This document shows positions 1-7,794 of a DNA stretch of 13,892 bases, in pieces. Below the pieces are notes generated by a model. The model was not told the DNA's origin, did not search any database, and was given only the letters and a program-made list of their open reading frames with translations. This stretch comes from CAVSWN01 sp046728115. GTDB lineage: Bacteria > Acidobacteriota > Vicinamibacteria > Vicinamibacterales > CAVVIG01. The stretch is from contig JBKPDW010000346.1 in the NCBI GenBank assembly GCA_046728115.1, positions 1 to 13,892 of the forward strand, written 5' to 3'. A program made the position numbers and the translations under genes. Position 1 is the first letter of the stretch. Every line of letters starts with the position of its first letter.

Positions 1-259
1 GGAGCGAATCCGGCGCCGCCGCGAACAAGACTGGTGGGTGGAACTCAGTTTTGTTGCATCAATCGGAGGTTGTTGGGACTCGAAACCTCGACCGATCGAT
101 TTTGTCAGTCATGGGCCAATTCGCGATCTTTCATTTCATGGCGCCGTCAGCCGGATCTCGCGTTGACCCTGCATCGCGTTACGGCGCGTGATTTTGACTT
201 GGGCCTGCGGTCCGCCTCAGGTCCATCGTGATGGGCCGCTGAAAACAAAAATGCTGGGC

Positions 260-307
260 CTCTGGCGAAGGCGAGTCGCCCGAATATTAAAGTCACCCTC
301 GCCGGAG
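260..307. repeat. Imperfect inverted repeat, 12-bp arms
   Basis: The arm CTCTGGCGAAGG (260-271) can pair with CCCTCGCCGGAG (296-307), with one mismatch and one G-U pair, around a 24-base loop. A second, shorter inverted repeat, GGCGA-G-TCGCC at 270-280, overlaps the left arm, so the two pairings compete. No T-run follows on either strand close enough for a standard intrinsic terminator. It could be a leader RNA fold or the remnant of an upstream gene's terminator. Confidence 0.4.
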
Positions 308-358
308 ACATTTAATCACGTCTCGGGGATCCGCTGGTTGGTTCTGTGAAACAAGTCG

Positions 359-387
359 TTGTTTTCAAGTCATTTAGTCGAATTCTT
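359..387 (+). promoter_or_regulatory. Weak candidate sigma70-like promoter
   Basis: TTGTTT at 359-364 is a fair match to a -35 box. After a 17-base spacer, ATTCTT at 382-387 is a poor -10 box. The patch is more AT-rich than its surroundings and points toward the gene run. The match is weak and the true promoter could lie elsewhere in 1-641. Confidence 0.2.
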
Positions 388-435
388 CACCTAGCCCATC
401 ACAGGACGGAACTTTGCTCCCCAGGCTAATGCAGA

Positions 436-455
436 GCGGGAATGTAGTGTCCCGC
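436..455. repeat. Perfect 6-bp inverted repeat
   Basis: GCGGGA (436-441) and TCCCGC (450-455) form a perfect 6-bp, GC-rich stem with an 8-base loop. It lies between the candidate promoter and the first gene, so it could form in a leader transcript. No T-tract follows, so it is not called a terminator. Confidence 0.4.
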
Positions 456-479
456 AGGGGGGTCTGTGCTCGCATTGGC

Positions 480-509
480 CTTGCAGCGAGCCGCAACGCT
501 CGCTGTAAG
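480..509. repeat. Strong hairpin, about 12-bp stem with 6-base loop
   Basis: CAGCGAGC (484-491) and GCTCGCTG (498-505) pair perfectly around the loop CGCAAC. Four flanking pairs (C480-G509, T481-A508, T482-A507 and a G483-T506 wobble) extend the stem to 12 pairs. This is the strongest hairpin in the leader. It is followed by a purine-rich stretch rather than T residues, so an intrinsic terminator is unlikely on either strand. A leader RNA element or protein-binding site is possible. Confidence 0.5.
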
Positions 510-641
510 TGAGAGGGCGAAGCTGTAGCCAACCGGTCGTGTCAGGCCGATGCTGCGCGAGTGCGATCCGCTCACGATTCGAGCGCCAACCGTCTCGTCC
601 CATGATCGAGCTCAGCGACTCGTCTCTCAGAATCGATTCCG

Positions 642-2042
642 ATGCAGCACATGAGACTCGACGACACGTCTTCTTTACGGACCTCTGTGCACTCCGGGAC
701 TGAACGTCTGTTCGGCGAGTATTTCCGCTGCCCTGAACCGCTGTTTGACGGCTGCGCTGAGGGTGCTCTCTCGGACGAGGGGTATTTCACGTTCGGCGGT
801 GCAGTGTGCTACGGGCGATGGCATCGAGGCGCCACATCGAAATACGTCAATGGCCAGCAGCTGTCGGATGCGATGGTTGGCGTGGCTGCGGCGTCCGGCA
901 GGTTACAGCTGCCGATGGATCTGTTCGAGGTCGTGACGAACCTGCGTCGTGAACGGTACCGCCGTCAGCTCCGGAATCTCGAGTTCATCACCGCAAATCC
1001 GTCGTTGAGGAACCTGTATTACAAGCTCCGCCCGGTGCTCGGGATCGGCGTCCGAAGACATCTTCAAAGGCTGCGGCTGTCGGGATGGGAAACGATCCCG
1101 TTTCCTCGCTGGCCGGTGGACGTGACCGTCGAGACGCTCATGCGCACCGCTATGGCGGTCGCCCTCCGCACCGGTGCGCGCGATCACATTCCGTTCATCT
1201 GGTTCTGGCCGGAAGGCGCCGAGGCCTGCCTGATGATGACGCACGATGTCGAAGGCCGGCCTGGCGTCGAGTTCTGCAACGCCCTCATGGATCTCGATGA
1301 GTCGCACGACATTCGGTCGTCATTCCAGCTCGTCCCGACTCGCAAAACAGCCGGTATCTGGAGCGACATCCGCCAGCGGGGGTTCGAGGTCAATCTGCAC
1401 GACTGGAACCACGACGGTCAGCTGTTCAGCGACAAGAAGCTCTTTTTGAAACGCGCGGCGCTCATCAACCGCCGCGCGCGCGATCTGGGTTGCCGAGGAT
1501 TCCGATCCGCCGTGATGTACCGGGAACAGGACTGGTACGAGACCTTCGACTTCGATTACGACATGTCGGTGCCAAACGTCGCGCATCTCGATCCACAACG
1601 AGGCGGCTGTTGCACGGTCATGCCGTACTTCGTGGGGAAGATTCTGGAGTTGCCCCTCACAACGGTTCAGGATTACCCGCTGTTTCACATTCTTCGCGAT
1701 TACTCCATTTCGCTGTGGAGGACGCAGATCGATCTCATCCTGGCTGAGAACGGTCTGATCAGTTTCATCGCGCATCCCGACTACCTCAGGACGACACGCG
1801 CCAGAGCGGTGTACGTCCAGCTCTTGGAGCATCTCAATCAACTCCGCGCCGAGCGACGATTGTGGGTGTCGCCCCCCGGTGAAATCGAGCAGTGGTGGCG
1901 TCAGCGTCATCACATGCGGCTCGTTCCCGACGGATCATCATGGCGCATCGAAGGCTGCGGTGCTGAGCGCGCGAGAGTGGCATACGCGGTGCTGCAGGAC
2001 GATCGCGTCGTGTACCAGCTCGACGATCGAAGGGGACCGTGA
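642..2042 (+). CDS. NodB-like polysaccharide deacetylase family protein
   Basis: This 466-residue protein appears to carry a divergent carbohydrate esterase 4 (NodB) fold, which hydrolyses N- or O-acetyl groups on sugars using a bound metal. Visible motifs are THDVEG at 200-205 (motif 1, with D202 as likely catalytic base), H253-DWN-H257 (motif 2, likely metal-binding histidines), an FRSAV segment with R288 (motif 3 position) and HPDYL at 378-382 (late histidine motif). In motif 1 the usual second Asp is Val203, followed by Glu204. Residues 1-190 match no domain I know, and residues after about 410 form an extra tail. The start is uncertain: ATG 642 and ATG 651 both lack a clear Shine-Dalgarno sequence. 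It is the first gene of the run and its stop overlaps the next start by 4 bases. Its substrate is presumably a sugar of the polysaccharide made here. Confidence 0.75.
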   Translation: MQHMRLDDTSSLRTSVHSGTERLFGEYFRCPEPLFDGCAEGALSDEGYFTFGGAVCYGRWHRGATSKYVNGQQLSDAMVGVAAASGRLQLPMDLFEVVTNLRRERYRRQLRNLEFITANPSLRNLYYKLRPVLGIGVRRHLQRLRLSGWETIPFPRWPVDVTVETLMRTAMAVALRTGARDHIPFIWFWPEGAEACLMMTHDVEGRPGVEFCNALMDLDESHDIRSSFQLVPTRKTAGIWSDIRQRGFEVNLHDWNHDGQLFSDKKLFLKRAALINRRARDLGCRGFRSAVMYREQDWYETFDFDYDMSVPNVAHLDPQRGGCCTVMPYFVGKILELPLTTVQDYPLFHILRDYSISLWRTQIDLILAENGLISFIAHPDYLRTTRARAVYVQLLEHLNQLRAERRLWVSPPGEIEQWWRQRHHMRLVPDGSSWRIEGCGAERARVAYAVLQDDRVVYQLDDRRGP

Positions 2043-3082
2043 CCGCGGCCACGCTATATCGTGTGGATCCCGTCAGCGATTCTCGATGGGACAGGTTCAT
2101 CGACACACATCCCCGGGCGTCGGTGTTTCACACGCGTGGATGGCTCCAGGCACTGCGCGATACGTACGGATACCTGCCGATTGCCTTTTCCACGTCGGAC
2201 GCGCAACAGGAATTGAGAAACGCGATCGTCTTCTGCGAAATCAGGAGTTGGCTCACCGGTCGCCGACTCGTGTCGTTGCCCTTCTCCGATCACTGCGACC
2301 CGCTGGTCGATCACTCGGAGTGGCCTGCGATGTGCGACGCCCTTCGAACAGGGCTGCAGTCGACGAACGGAAGATACCTGGAAGTGCGACCGCAATCGGT
2401 GGATTTGCTAGCGGGCTTCGGTAAATCCGAAGAGTTCTTTTTACATCTGCTGAATTTGCGGATCGGCGAAGCCGAGCTCTTCAGTCACCTCCACAAGCAC
2501 GCCATTCAACAGCCGCTTCGCCGCGCGGAGCGCGAAGGCCTCGTGTGTCAGGAAGGCCGGGACGAGAAAGATCTGCGCGCGTTCTATCGCCTGCTGATGC
2601 TCACACGACAACGTCACGCCCTTCCGCCACAGCCGTTTGCGTGGTTCAGGAACCTGGCCACGTTCCTCGGGCGTGCGCTGACGGTGCGGCTGGCTCTTCA
2701 TCGAGGGCAGCCGGTGGCCGGCATTCTTACACTGCGTCACCGCGACACCGTCGTCTACAAGTACGCGGCATCCGACGCGGAGTTTCACAACCTGGGCGGG
2801 ATGCAGTTGTTGCTTTGGACGGCCATACGTCAGGCGTGCGCGTCTGGCTGCTCGACCTTCGACCTCGGCCGCTCCGATCGACGAAACACCGGACTGATCA
2901 CGTTCAAGGACCGGTGGGGCGCGACGCGCTCGGCACTGACGTACTGGCGATTCCCGAAACCCCGTCCCTTGTCTGTGAAGAGCGATAGCTGGGTCCGCCG
3001 TTGTACTGGCGAAGCCCTGCGACATGCACCCGATGGTGTACGGATCGCCGCCGGCAGGCTGCTCTACAAGCACGTTGGTTAA
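2039..3082 (+). CDS. FemAB/GNAT-like acyltransferase (BioF2-like domain)
   Basis: A 347-residue protein of the FemAB-like GNAT superfamily. It has an N-terminal acyltransferase half with an HTRGWLQAL segment near 31-39. Its C-terminal half carries the characteristic D275-LGRS followed by N283-TGL, F289-K290 and W293-GA, a pattern I know from FemAB-like proteins in exopolysaccharide clusters. Family members transfer an acyl or aminoacyl group to an amine; the donor and acceptor here are unknown. The GTG start at 2039 is preceded by AAGGGG, a good ribosome binding site, and overlaps the deacetylase stop (GTGA). That coupling suggests the two act in sequence, the deacetylase freeing an amine and this enzyme acylating it, which is inference. 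No signal peptide or membrane segment is evident, so it is probably cytoplasmic. Confidence 0.75.
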   Translation: MTAATLYRVDPVSDSRWDRFIDTHPRASVFHTRGWLQALRDTYGYLPIAFSTSDAQQELRNAIVFCEIRSWLTGRRLVSLPFSDHCDPLVDHSEWPAMCDALRTGLQSTNGRYLEVRPQSVDLLAGFGKSEEFFLHLLNLRIGEAELFSHLHKHAIQQPLRRAEREGLVCQEGRDEKDLRAFYRLLMLTRQRHALPPQPFAWFRNLATFLGRALTVRLALHRGQPVAGILTLRHRDTVVYKYAASDAEFHNLGGMQLLLWTAIRQACASGCSTFDLGRSDRRNTGLITFKDRWGATRSALTYWRFPKPRPLSVKSDSWVRRCTGEALRHAPDGVRIAAGRLLYKHVG

Positions 3083-3098
3083 CACGCCTCGAGAACCG

Positions 3099-4214
3099 AT
3101 GAAGATCCTTATAACCGGCAACCTCGGGTATGTCGGACCGCGCGTCACACAAGAGCTCCGCAGCTCGTATCCCAGTGCCGTGCTCGTCGGCCTCGATATT
3201 GGATACTTCGCCCATTGTTTGACCGACGCCGCGCGATTTCCGGAGGTCTTACTCGATCGTCAATACTTTGCGGACGTTCGGCAGCTGCCAGGCGAGGTGC
3301 TGGGCGACGTAGACGTTGTCGTGCATCTCGCGGCCATCTCGAATGATCCGATGGGGAAGGCGTACGAAGACGTCACCCTGGACATCAACTATCGCGCGTG
3401 CCTGTCGCTGGCCGAGCAGGCCAAGAAGGCCGGCGTGCGTGCGTTCGTGTTCGCGTCGAGTTGCAGCGTGTACGGCTGCGCCGAGGATGGCCCGAGGAAC
3501 GAAACCTCGCCGCTCGATCCCTTGACCACGTATGCAAGGTCCAAGGTACTCTCCGAGCAGGCCTTGGCCGGGCTGGCCGACGCCCAATTTCAGGTGACCT
3601 GCCTGAGGTTCGCGACCGCCTGCGGAATGAGTCCACGCCTGCGCCTGGATCTCGTGCTCAACGATTTTGTCGCATCGGCGCTGACGAAGCGCTGCATCAC
3701 GGTTCTCAGCGACGGCACACCGTGGCGGCCGTTGATCGACGTGGGCGACATGGCGAGAGCCATCCAATGGGCAATCGAGCGCGAATCGAGTGCCGGCGGC
3801 CACTTCCTGGTCATAAACGCCGGCAGCGATTCCTGGAACTACCGCGTCGCGGATCTGGCTGCAGCTGTCGCGGAAATGGTGCCGCAAACTGATGTGTCGA
3901 TCAACCGCCAGGCGCCGCCCGATAAGCGGTCGTACAGGGTTGATTTCTCGAGGTTTCGTGCCTTGGCGCCGCACCACCAGCCGCGCGCGACGTTGTCCGC
4001 CACGATTCGCGAACTCGTTCGCGGACTGCGAGCGGCTGGCTTCAACGATCCCGATTTCCGCAACTCTCCCTTGATTCGCCTGCACGTGCTCGGCGATCTC
4101 GAGCGTCGAGGACTTCTGGATCGCGCATTGCGCTGGACCGAGAAGAGGGCGGCTCCAACCGTGCCGGACTCGATCGGTCCCGCCGCGTCGGCAGACGCAA
4201 TCCAGATGGCGTGA
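3099..4214 (+). CDS. NAD-dependent epimerase/dehydratase (extended SDR)
   Basis: A 371-residue extended short-chain dehydrogenase acting on a nucleotide sugar in the cytoplasm. The N-terminal Rossmann motif is TGNLGYVG (6-13), HLAA follows the fourth strand, SSCSVYG spans 120-126 and the catalytic pair is Y145-xxx-K149. The later substrate-binding region (GMSPRLRLD, then WRPLIDVGDMARAI) is typical of GalE/WcaG-like epimerases and dehydratases. I chose ATG 3099 because the glycine-rich motif then begins at residue 6; an in-frame ATG at 3024 would overlap the previous gene by 59 bases. A weak GAGAA lies just upstream. Residues 310-371 form a tail beyond the usual core. The substrate and exact reaction cannot be read from sequence. 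It lies 16 bases after the acyltransferase gene and 28 bases before a second SDR gene. Confidence 0.85.
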   Translation: MKILITGNLGYVGPRVTQELRSSYPSAVLVGLDIGYFAHCLTDAARFPEVLLDRQYFADVRQLPGEVLGDVDVVVHLAAISNDPMGKAYEDVTLDINYRACLSLAEQAKKAGVRAFVFASSCSVYGCAEDGPRNETSPLDPLTTYARSKVLSEQALAGLADAQFQVTCLRFATACGMSPRLRLDLVLNDFVASALTKRCITVLSDGTPWRPLIDVGDMARAIQWAIERESSAGGHFLVINAGSDSWNYRVADLAAAVAEMVPQTDVSINRQAPPDKRSYRVDFSRFRALAPHHQPRATLSATIRELVRGLRAAGFNDPDFRNSPLIRLHVLGDLERRGLLDRALRWTEKRAAPTVPDSIGPAASADAIQMA

Positions 4215-4242
4215 TGGCGCACCTCGAGAGAAGGCCTGCATC

Positions 4243-5307
4243 GTGAAGACTATCCTGGTCACCGGGTCGTCCGGTCTGATCGGCTCCGAGGTGTGCGTCC
4301 ACTTCGCACGGGAGGGTTACTCCGTCCATGGATTGGACAATAACCAGCGCGCGCGGTTTTTCGGGCCCGAGGGCGACACCCGCTGGAATCAACGCAGACT
4401 CGAGCGCACCCTGCCCCACTTCCGCCACCATGAGCTGGATATTCGGGATCGTGCCGGCGTACTCGCGCTGGTCGGGGAGTTGCGCCCCAGTGCCATCGTC
4501 CACACGGCGGCCCAGCCTTCGCACGATCGCGCCGCGGCAATTCCTTTCGACGACTTCGATACGAACGCGGTCGGAACGCTCAATCTACTCGAGGCGGCTC
4601 GGCAGGCGTGTCCGGAGTCGCCGTTCGTGCACATGTCCACCAACAAGGTCTACGGCGACGCGCCGAATGCCATCGCGCTCGTGGAGCAGCCGACGCGGTG
4701 GGATTATGCCGATCCGGCCTACGCCGAAGGCATTCCGGAGACGTTGACCATCGACCAGTCGAAGCATTCCCTGTTCGGGGCGTCCAAGGTTGCGGCCGAC
4801 GTGATGGTGCAGGAATACGGCCGCTATTTCGACATGCCGACATGTTGCCTGCGTGGTGGCTGTCTGACAGGACCCAATCACAGCGGCGTCGAGCTGCACG
4901 GGTTCCTGAGCTTCCTCGTCAAATGCAACCTGGAGGGGCGCGAGTACCGCGTGTTCGGCTACAAAGGCAAGCAGGTGCGGGACAATATTCACGCCGTCGA
5001 CGTGGCGCGCTTCATCCATGCGTTCGTCGACGCTCCGCGGATTGGCGAGGTATACAATCTGGGAGGCGGTAAAGGCAACTCCTGCTCGATCCTGGAGGCG
5101 TTTGCGCTCGTCGAACAAGTGACCGGGCGCAAGCAGACCTATACGTACGCCGTCCAGAATCGCGCCGGCGACCACATCTGCTATTACAGCGACCTGCGTA
5201 AAATGCGCGCGCACTTCCCGTCCTGGAGCATTACGATCTCCCTGGAGCAGACCATCCGCGACATCGTCGAAGCGTGGCACCGCCGCGCGGACGCGGTGAC
5301 CGCCTGA
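4243..5307 (+). CDS. CDP-paratose 2-epimerase-like SDR, Tyr-to-Phe in active site
   Basis: A 354-residue extended SDR. TGSSGLIG (7-14) binds the dinucleotide, and STNKVYGD (132-139) is the signature I associate with the CDP-paratose 2-epimerase (RfbE) group, as is KGKQVRDNIHAVDVA later on. That family epimerises C2 of CDP-paratose to CDP-tyvelose using tightly bound NAD. The expected YxxxK catalytic motif reads F178-GAS-K182, so the tyrosine is replaced by phenylalanine while the lysine is kept. No CDP-glucose dehydratase or CDP-sugar synthesis gene is in the window, so the real substrate may differ. The GTG start at 4243 has AGAGAAGG at 4227-4234 with good spacing. It follows the other SDR gene by 28 bases and precedes the GT2 gene by 12. 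Confidence 0.8.
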   Translation: MKTILVTGSSGLIGSEVCVHFAREGYSVHGLDNNQRARFFGPEGDTRWNQRRLERTLPHFRHHELDIRDRAGVLALVGELRPSAIVHTAAQPSHDRAAAIPFDDFDTNAVGTLNLLEAARQACPESPFVHMSTNKVYGDAPNAIALVEQPTRWDYADPAYAEGIPETLTIDQSKHSLFGASKVAADVMVQEYGRYFDMPTCCLRGGCLTGPNHSGVELHGFLSFLVKCNLEGREYRVFGYKGKQVRDNIHAVDVARFIHAFVDAPRIGEVYNLGGGKGNSCSILEAFALVEQVTGRKQTYTYAVQNRAGDHICYYSDLRKMRAHFPSWSITISLEQTIRDIVEAWHRRADAVTA

Positions 5308-5319
5308 CAAGAGTGCATC

Positions 5320-6393
5320 ATGTCCGCTTGTCTGACTGAAGCGCCGTCGGATATCGACTTGCCACGACAGAGATCCGTCTCCATGTCTCCGTTCGTCACT
5401 ATCGGCATCCCGATCTACAAACGCCTCCAATACCTTCCGCACGTGTTGAAGATCGTCGCGGCTCAGGATTACCAGAACATCGATCTCCTGGTCTCGGACA
5501 ACGGACAGAATGGCGATGCGCTTCCCGCTATCATCGATAAGCATTACCGGCGTCCGTACCGGTTGCGTCGAAACGCGACGACCGTCGGTATCTCCAGGCA
5601 CTTCACGCAACTGATCGACAACGCGCGGGGCGAGTACATGATCATCCTCGCCGACGACGACGAAATCAGTACCAATTTCGTGTCGGATCTGGTGCAACTG
5701 CTGGCAAAGCATCCGGAAGCATCCGCGGCGTTCGCGGTAGAGGAAGTCATCGACGAGGCGGGATGCGTTCTCCGGAAATCGAAGCCGACCGTACCGGAGC
5801 TCATGTCGGGGGCCGATTTCATCCGGTCGACGTGGGGGACCTGGTCGTACGGATTCGGATCATTCTGCACGTTTCTCGCCAGGACAGAAAGACTCCGCGA
5901 GGCTGGCGGATTTCCGGAGATCTGGGCGGGAACGAGTGACGAAGATCTGCTCGTCATCAAGCTCTCGCTGAACAGCCACCTCGCGTTCAGCACGCGCTCA
6001 ACGTTCCGAAAGCGGTTCGACGAGAAGAGCGAGGGTTACGCTATCGACCTGTCCGACCTCGCGCGGGGTATCCGCGAGTACCTGGCGTTGCTGGACTCCG
6101 ATGCACAGGTTCGCGCGTACGCCGAGGTGCACGCGGCCGAGTGGGCCGAACTTCGCCAGTACCTCGTCGCGAGCGCCTGGAACACGTACTACCTCCGGTG
6201 GTCGGGCATGTACCGAAAGCGCATGAGCCCGTTGCGATGGATTGCGGCCGGACGGGCGCTGCCGTTCCCCGAGTACGCGCAGGCATGGGTTTCCACGGTT
6301 GCCCGAGCCCCCTTGAACGCGTTGAAAGAAGCGTTCCTACATGCGGTTTCGCGAAACTCGAACGACGCCGATCCTAGACGCGTCTCCCGCTGA
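5320..6393 (+). CDS. Family 2 glycosyltransferase
   Basis: A 357-residue inverting-type GT-A glycosyltransferase that would transfer a sugar from a nucleotide donor to the growing glycan on the cytoplasmic side of the membrane. The conserved start of the fold, VTIGIPIYKR, lies near 26-35, a SDNGQ segment follows, and ADDDE with D112-D114 supplies the metal- and nucleotide-binding DXD motif. A later GGFPE and the TSDEDLL segment fit the acceptor and catalytic region. The C-terminal 100 residues lack recognisable features; no strong membrane segment is seen. ATG 5320 leaves a 12-base gap after the SDR gene, but ATG 5383 (residue 22) begins nearer the domain and is also preceded by a purine stretch, so the start is uncertain. 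Donor and acceptor are unknown. Confidence 0.85.
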   Translation: MSACLTEAPSDIDLPRQRSVSMSPFVTIGIPIYKRLQYLPHVLKIVAAQDYQNIDLLVSDNGQNGDALPAIIDKHYRRPYRLRRNATTVGISRHFTQLIDNARGEYMIILADDDEISTNFVSDLVQLLAKHPEASAAFAVEEVIDEAGCVLRKSKPTVPELMSGADFIRSTWGTWSYGFGSFCTFLARTERLREAGGFPEIWAGTSDEDLLVIKLSLNSHLAFSTRSTFRKRFDEKSEGYAIDLSDLARGIREYLALLDSDAQVRAYAEVHAAEWAELRQYLVASAWNTYYLRWSGMYRKRMSPLRWIAAGRALPFPEYAQAWVSTVARAPLNALKEAFLHAVSRNSNDADPRRVSR

Positions 6394-6405
6394 CCTGAAC
6401 CCTCG

Positions 6406-7794
6406 GTGAACATTCTGCACGTCAGCACGTACGACATGAAGGGCGGAGCCGCGCTGGCCGCCTACCGCCTCCATCGCGCGATGCTGCATCATGAGGACTG
6501 CCGTTCCTCCATGGTCGTGCTTCGAAGGGACAGCCGGGACCCCAGCGTCTTCAGAAGCCACCAGTCGAGCGCAGCGTGGCGTCGAGCCGAGCGGCTCTTC
6601 CTTCGTTGGCGCATCGAGCGCGACCGGGGCCCGTACCGCGAACCTTTGTCTCGGGCCGAAATCTTTTCCGATGACCGCGGGATGGGTGCCGGGCAGATCG
6701 TACCGAACATTGTCGAATTCGACATCGTGCAACTTCATTGGATTGCCGAATTTCTGCATTACGGCAAGTTCTTCAGTACCGTCCCACCTCACATCCCGCT
6801 CGTGTGGCGACTGGCCGACATGAATCCCTTTACCGGCGGCTGCCACTACGATGCACGATGCGGTCGATTCGAACAGGCGTGCGGCTGTTGCCCCATGCTC
6901 GACAGTCAGCAACCGCACGACCTGTCGAGCGCCACATGGAAGCGAAAGGCGCGGGCGTTTGCAACGCTGTCCGACGGGGACCTGCATCTGGTTGCGCTCA
7001 ACGAATGGATGGCCGGCCAGGTGAAACGCAGCAGTCTGTTTCGTCGCTTCGAATGCACGGTGATTCCCAATGGCGTCGATCTCCAGGACTTCAGGCCCGT
7101 CCCACGCCTGGCGGCCAAGGAAGCGCTGGGCATCCCGGGAGGAAGCGAGGCGATAGCGTTTGTGTCGGATTCCGTGAACAACGTCCGCAAAGGCTTCCGA
7201 CTGCTGGTCGACGCGTTGAACGCGTTGCGAGACCGCAGGAATCTCGTACTGCTCGTCGTCGGCGAGAGCGATGCGGGCATTCGGAGCAGCTTGCCGGCCG
7301 TGCAGGTGGGGCGCGTGCAATCGGTGCCGTTTCTGCGGCAAATCTACAGTGCCGCCGATCTGTTCGTGATCCCGTCGCTCGAGGACAACCAGCCGAATAC
7401 CGCGCTGGAGGCGATGGCCTGTGGAACGCCGGTAGTCGGCTTTGCGACCGGCGGAATCCCCGAGCTCGTTGAACACGGGCGCACCGGTCTGCTGGCGGCG
7501 CCCGGTGACGTGTCAGACCTGGCACGCGCGATCGAACGCTTCCTCGATGACGAACAGTTACGCGCGACAATGGCACGCGCGGCGCGCACCAGGGCCGAGA
7601 CCGTGTTCCCCCGCGAGAAACAGGTGGTGCGGTATCTCGAGCTGTATACGCGGTTGCTCGCTCAGCGTCGCGCGACGCGGCCAGCCGCCGCCCGACTGCG
7701 CGTACCCCTCGACCATCGCGACGTACGGAACCCGACTTATCCACTGACAACGGATTTGAAACACCGCAGCGGCTTTCTGAGGACTGAGGCATGA
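6406..7794 (+). CDS. Family 4 glycosyltransferase (GT-B), Cys-rich subtype
   Basis: A 462-residue GT-B glycosyltransferase, retaining type. The N-terminus (VSTYDMKGGAALAAYRL) holds the glycine-rich acceptor-side loop. A cysteine cluster, C146-HY-xxx-C152 and C159-xx-C162-P, resembles that of some colanic-acid-type GT4 enzymes as I recall them. PNGVD starts at 221. The donor-site motif is SLEDNQPN through EAMACGTPVV, with D327 and E335 at the EX7E spacing, so the first acidic residue is Asp. The GTG start at 6406 follows the GT2 stop by 12 bases with no clear ribosome binding site, suggesting translational coupling. The last 40 residues after about 420 are beyond the usual fold. Its stop overlaps the ABC permease start by 4 bases (ATGA). 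The sugar transferred is unknown. Confidence 0.88.
   Translation: MNILHVSTYDMKGGAALAAYRLHRAMLHHEDCRSSMVVLRRDSRDPSVFRSHQSSAAWRRAERLFLRWRIERDRGPYREPLSRAEIFSDDRGMGAGQIVPNIVEFDIVQLHWIAEFLHYGKFFSTVPPHIPLVWRLADMNPFTGGCHYDARCGRFEQACGCCPMLDSQQPHDLSSATWKRKARAFATLSDGDLHLVALNEWMAGQVKRSSLFRRFECTVIPNGVDLQDFRPVPRLAAKEALGIPGGSEAIAFVSDSVNNVRKGFRLLVDALNALRDRRNLVLLVVGESDAGIRSSLPAVQVGRVQSVPFLRQIYSAADLFVIPSLEDNQPNTALEAMACGTPVVGFATGGIPELVEHGRTGLLAAPGDVSDLARAIERFLDDEQLRATMARAARTRAETVFPREKQVVRYLELYTRLLAQRRATRPAAARLRVPLDHRDVRNPTYPLTTDLKHRSGFLRTEA

Larger units (their letters stand above)
1..641. other. Gene-free upstream region, probable operon leader
   Basis: I find no convincing gene in these 641 bases on either strand. 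One + strand frame is open from the left edge to a stop at 229-231, but its translation is Cys- and Arg-rich with AT-leaning third codon positions unlike the genes downstream, so I do not call it coding. A 70-codon minus-strand frame at 391-603 is also unrecognisable. No tRNA cloverleaf is visible. What the region does show is three inverted repeats (listed separately at 260-307, 436-455 and 480-509) and an AT-richer patch around 340-390 that could hold a promoter. Its position directly before a long one-strand gene run makes it the likely regulatory leader, which is an inference. Confidence 0.5.

Noticed and set aside
65..105. Stretch around GACTCGAAACC resembling a tRNA T-arm
   Set aside because: The flanking bases do not form the 5-bp stem and no acceptor, D or anticodon arms can be drawn on either strand.
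1..231. Reading frame open from the left edge to a stop at 229-231, possible tail of an upstream gene
   Set aside because: Its codon use lacks the GC-rich third positions of the genes downstream, it is rich in Cys and Arg, and the translation resembles no family I know.
511..530. GGGCGAAGCTGTAGCC-like stretch resembling the ops/JUMPstart element of RfaH-controlled operons
   Set aside because: The match to the GGCGGTAG core is poor and interrupted, so I do not claim RfaH-type control.
391..603. Minus-strand frame of 70 codons in the leader
   Set aside because: No recognisable domain, no ribosome binding site, and it spans two inverted repeats; more likely chance.
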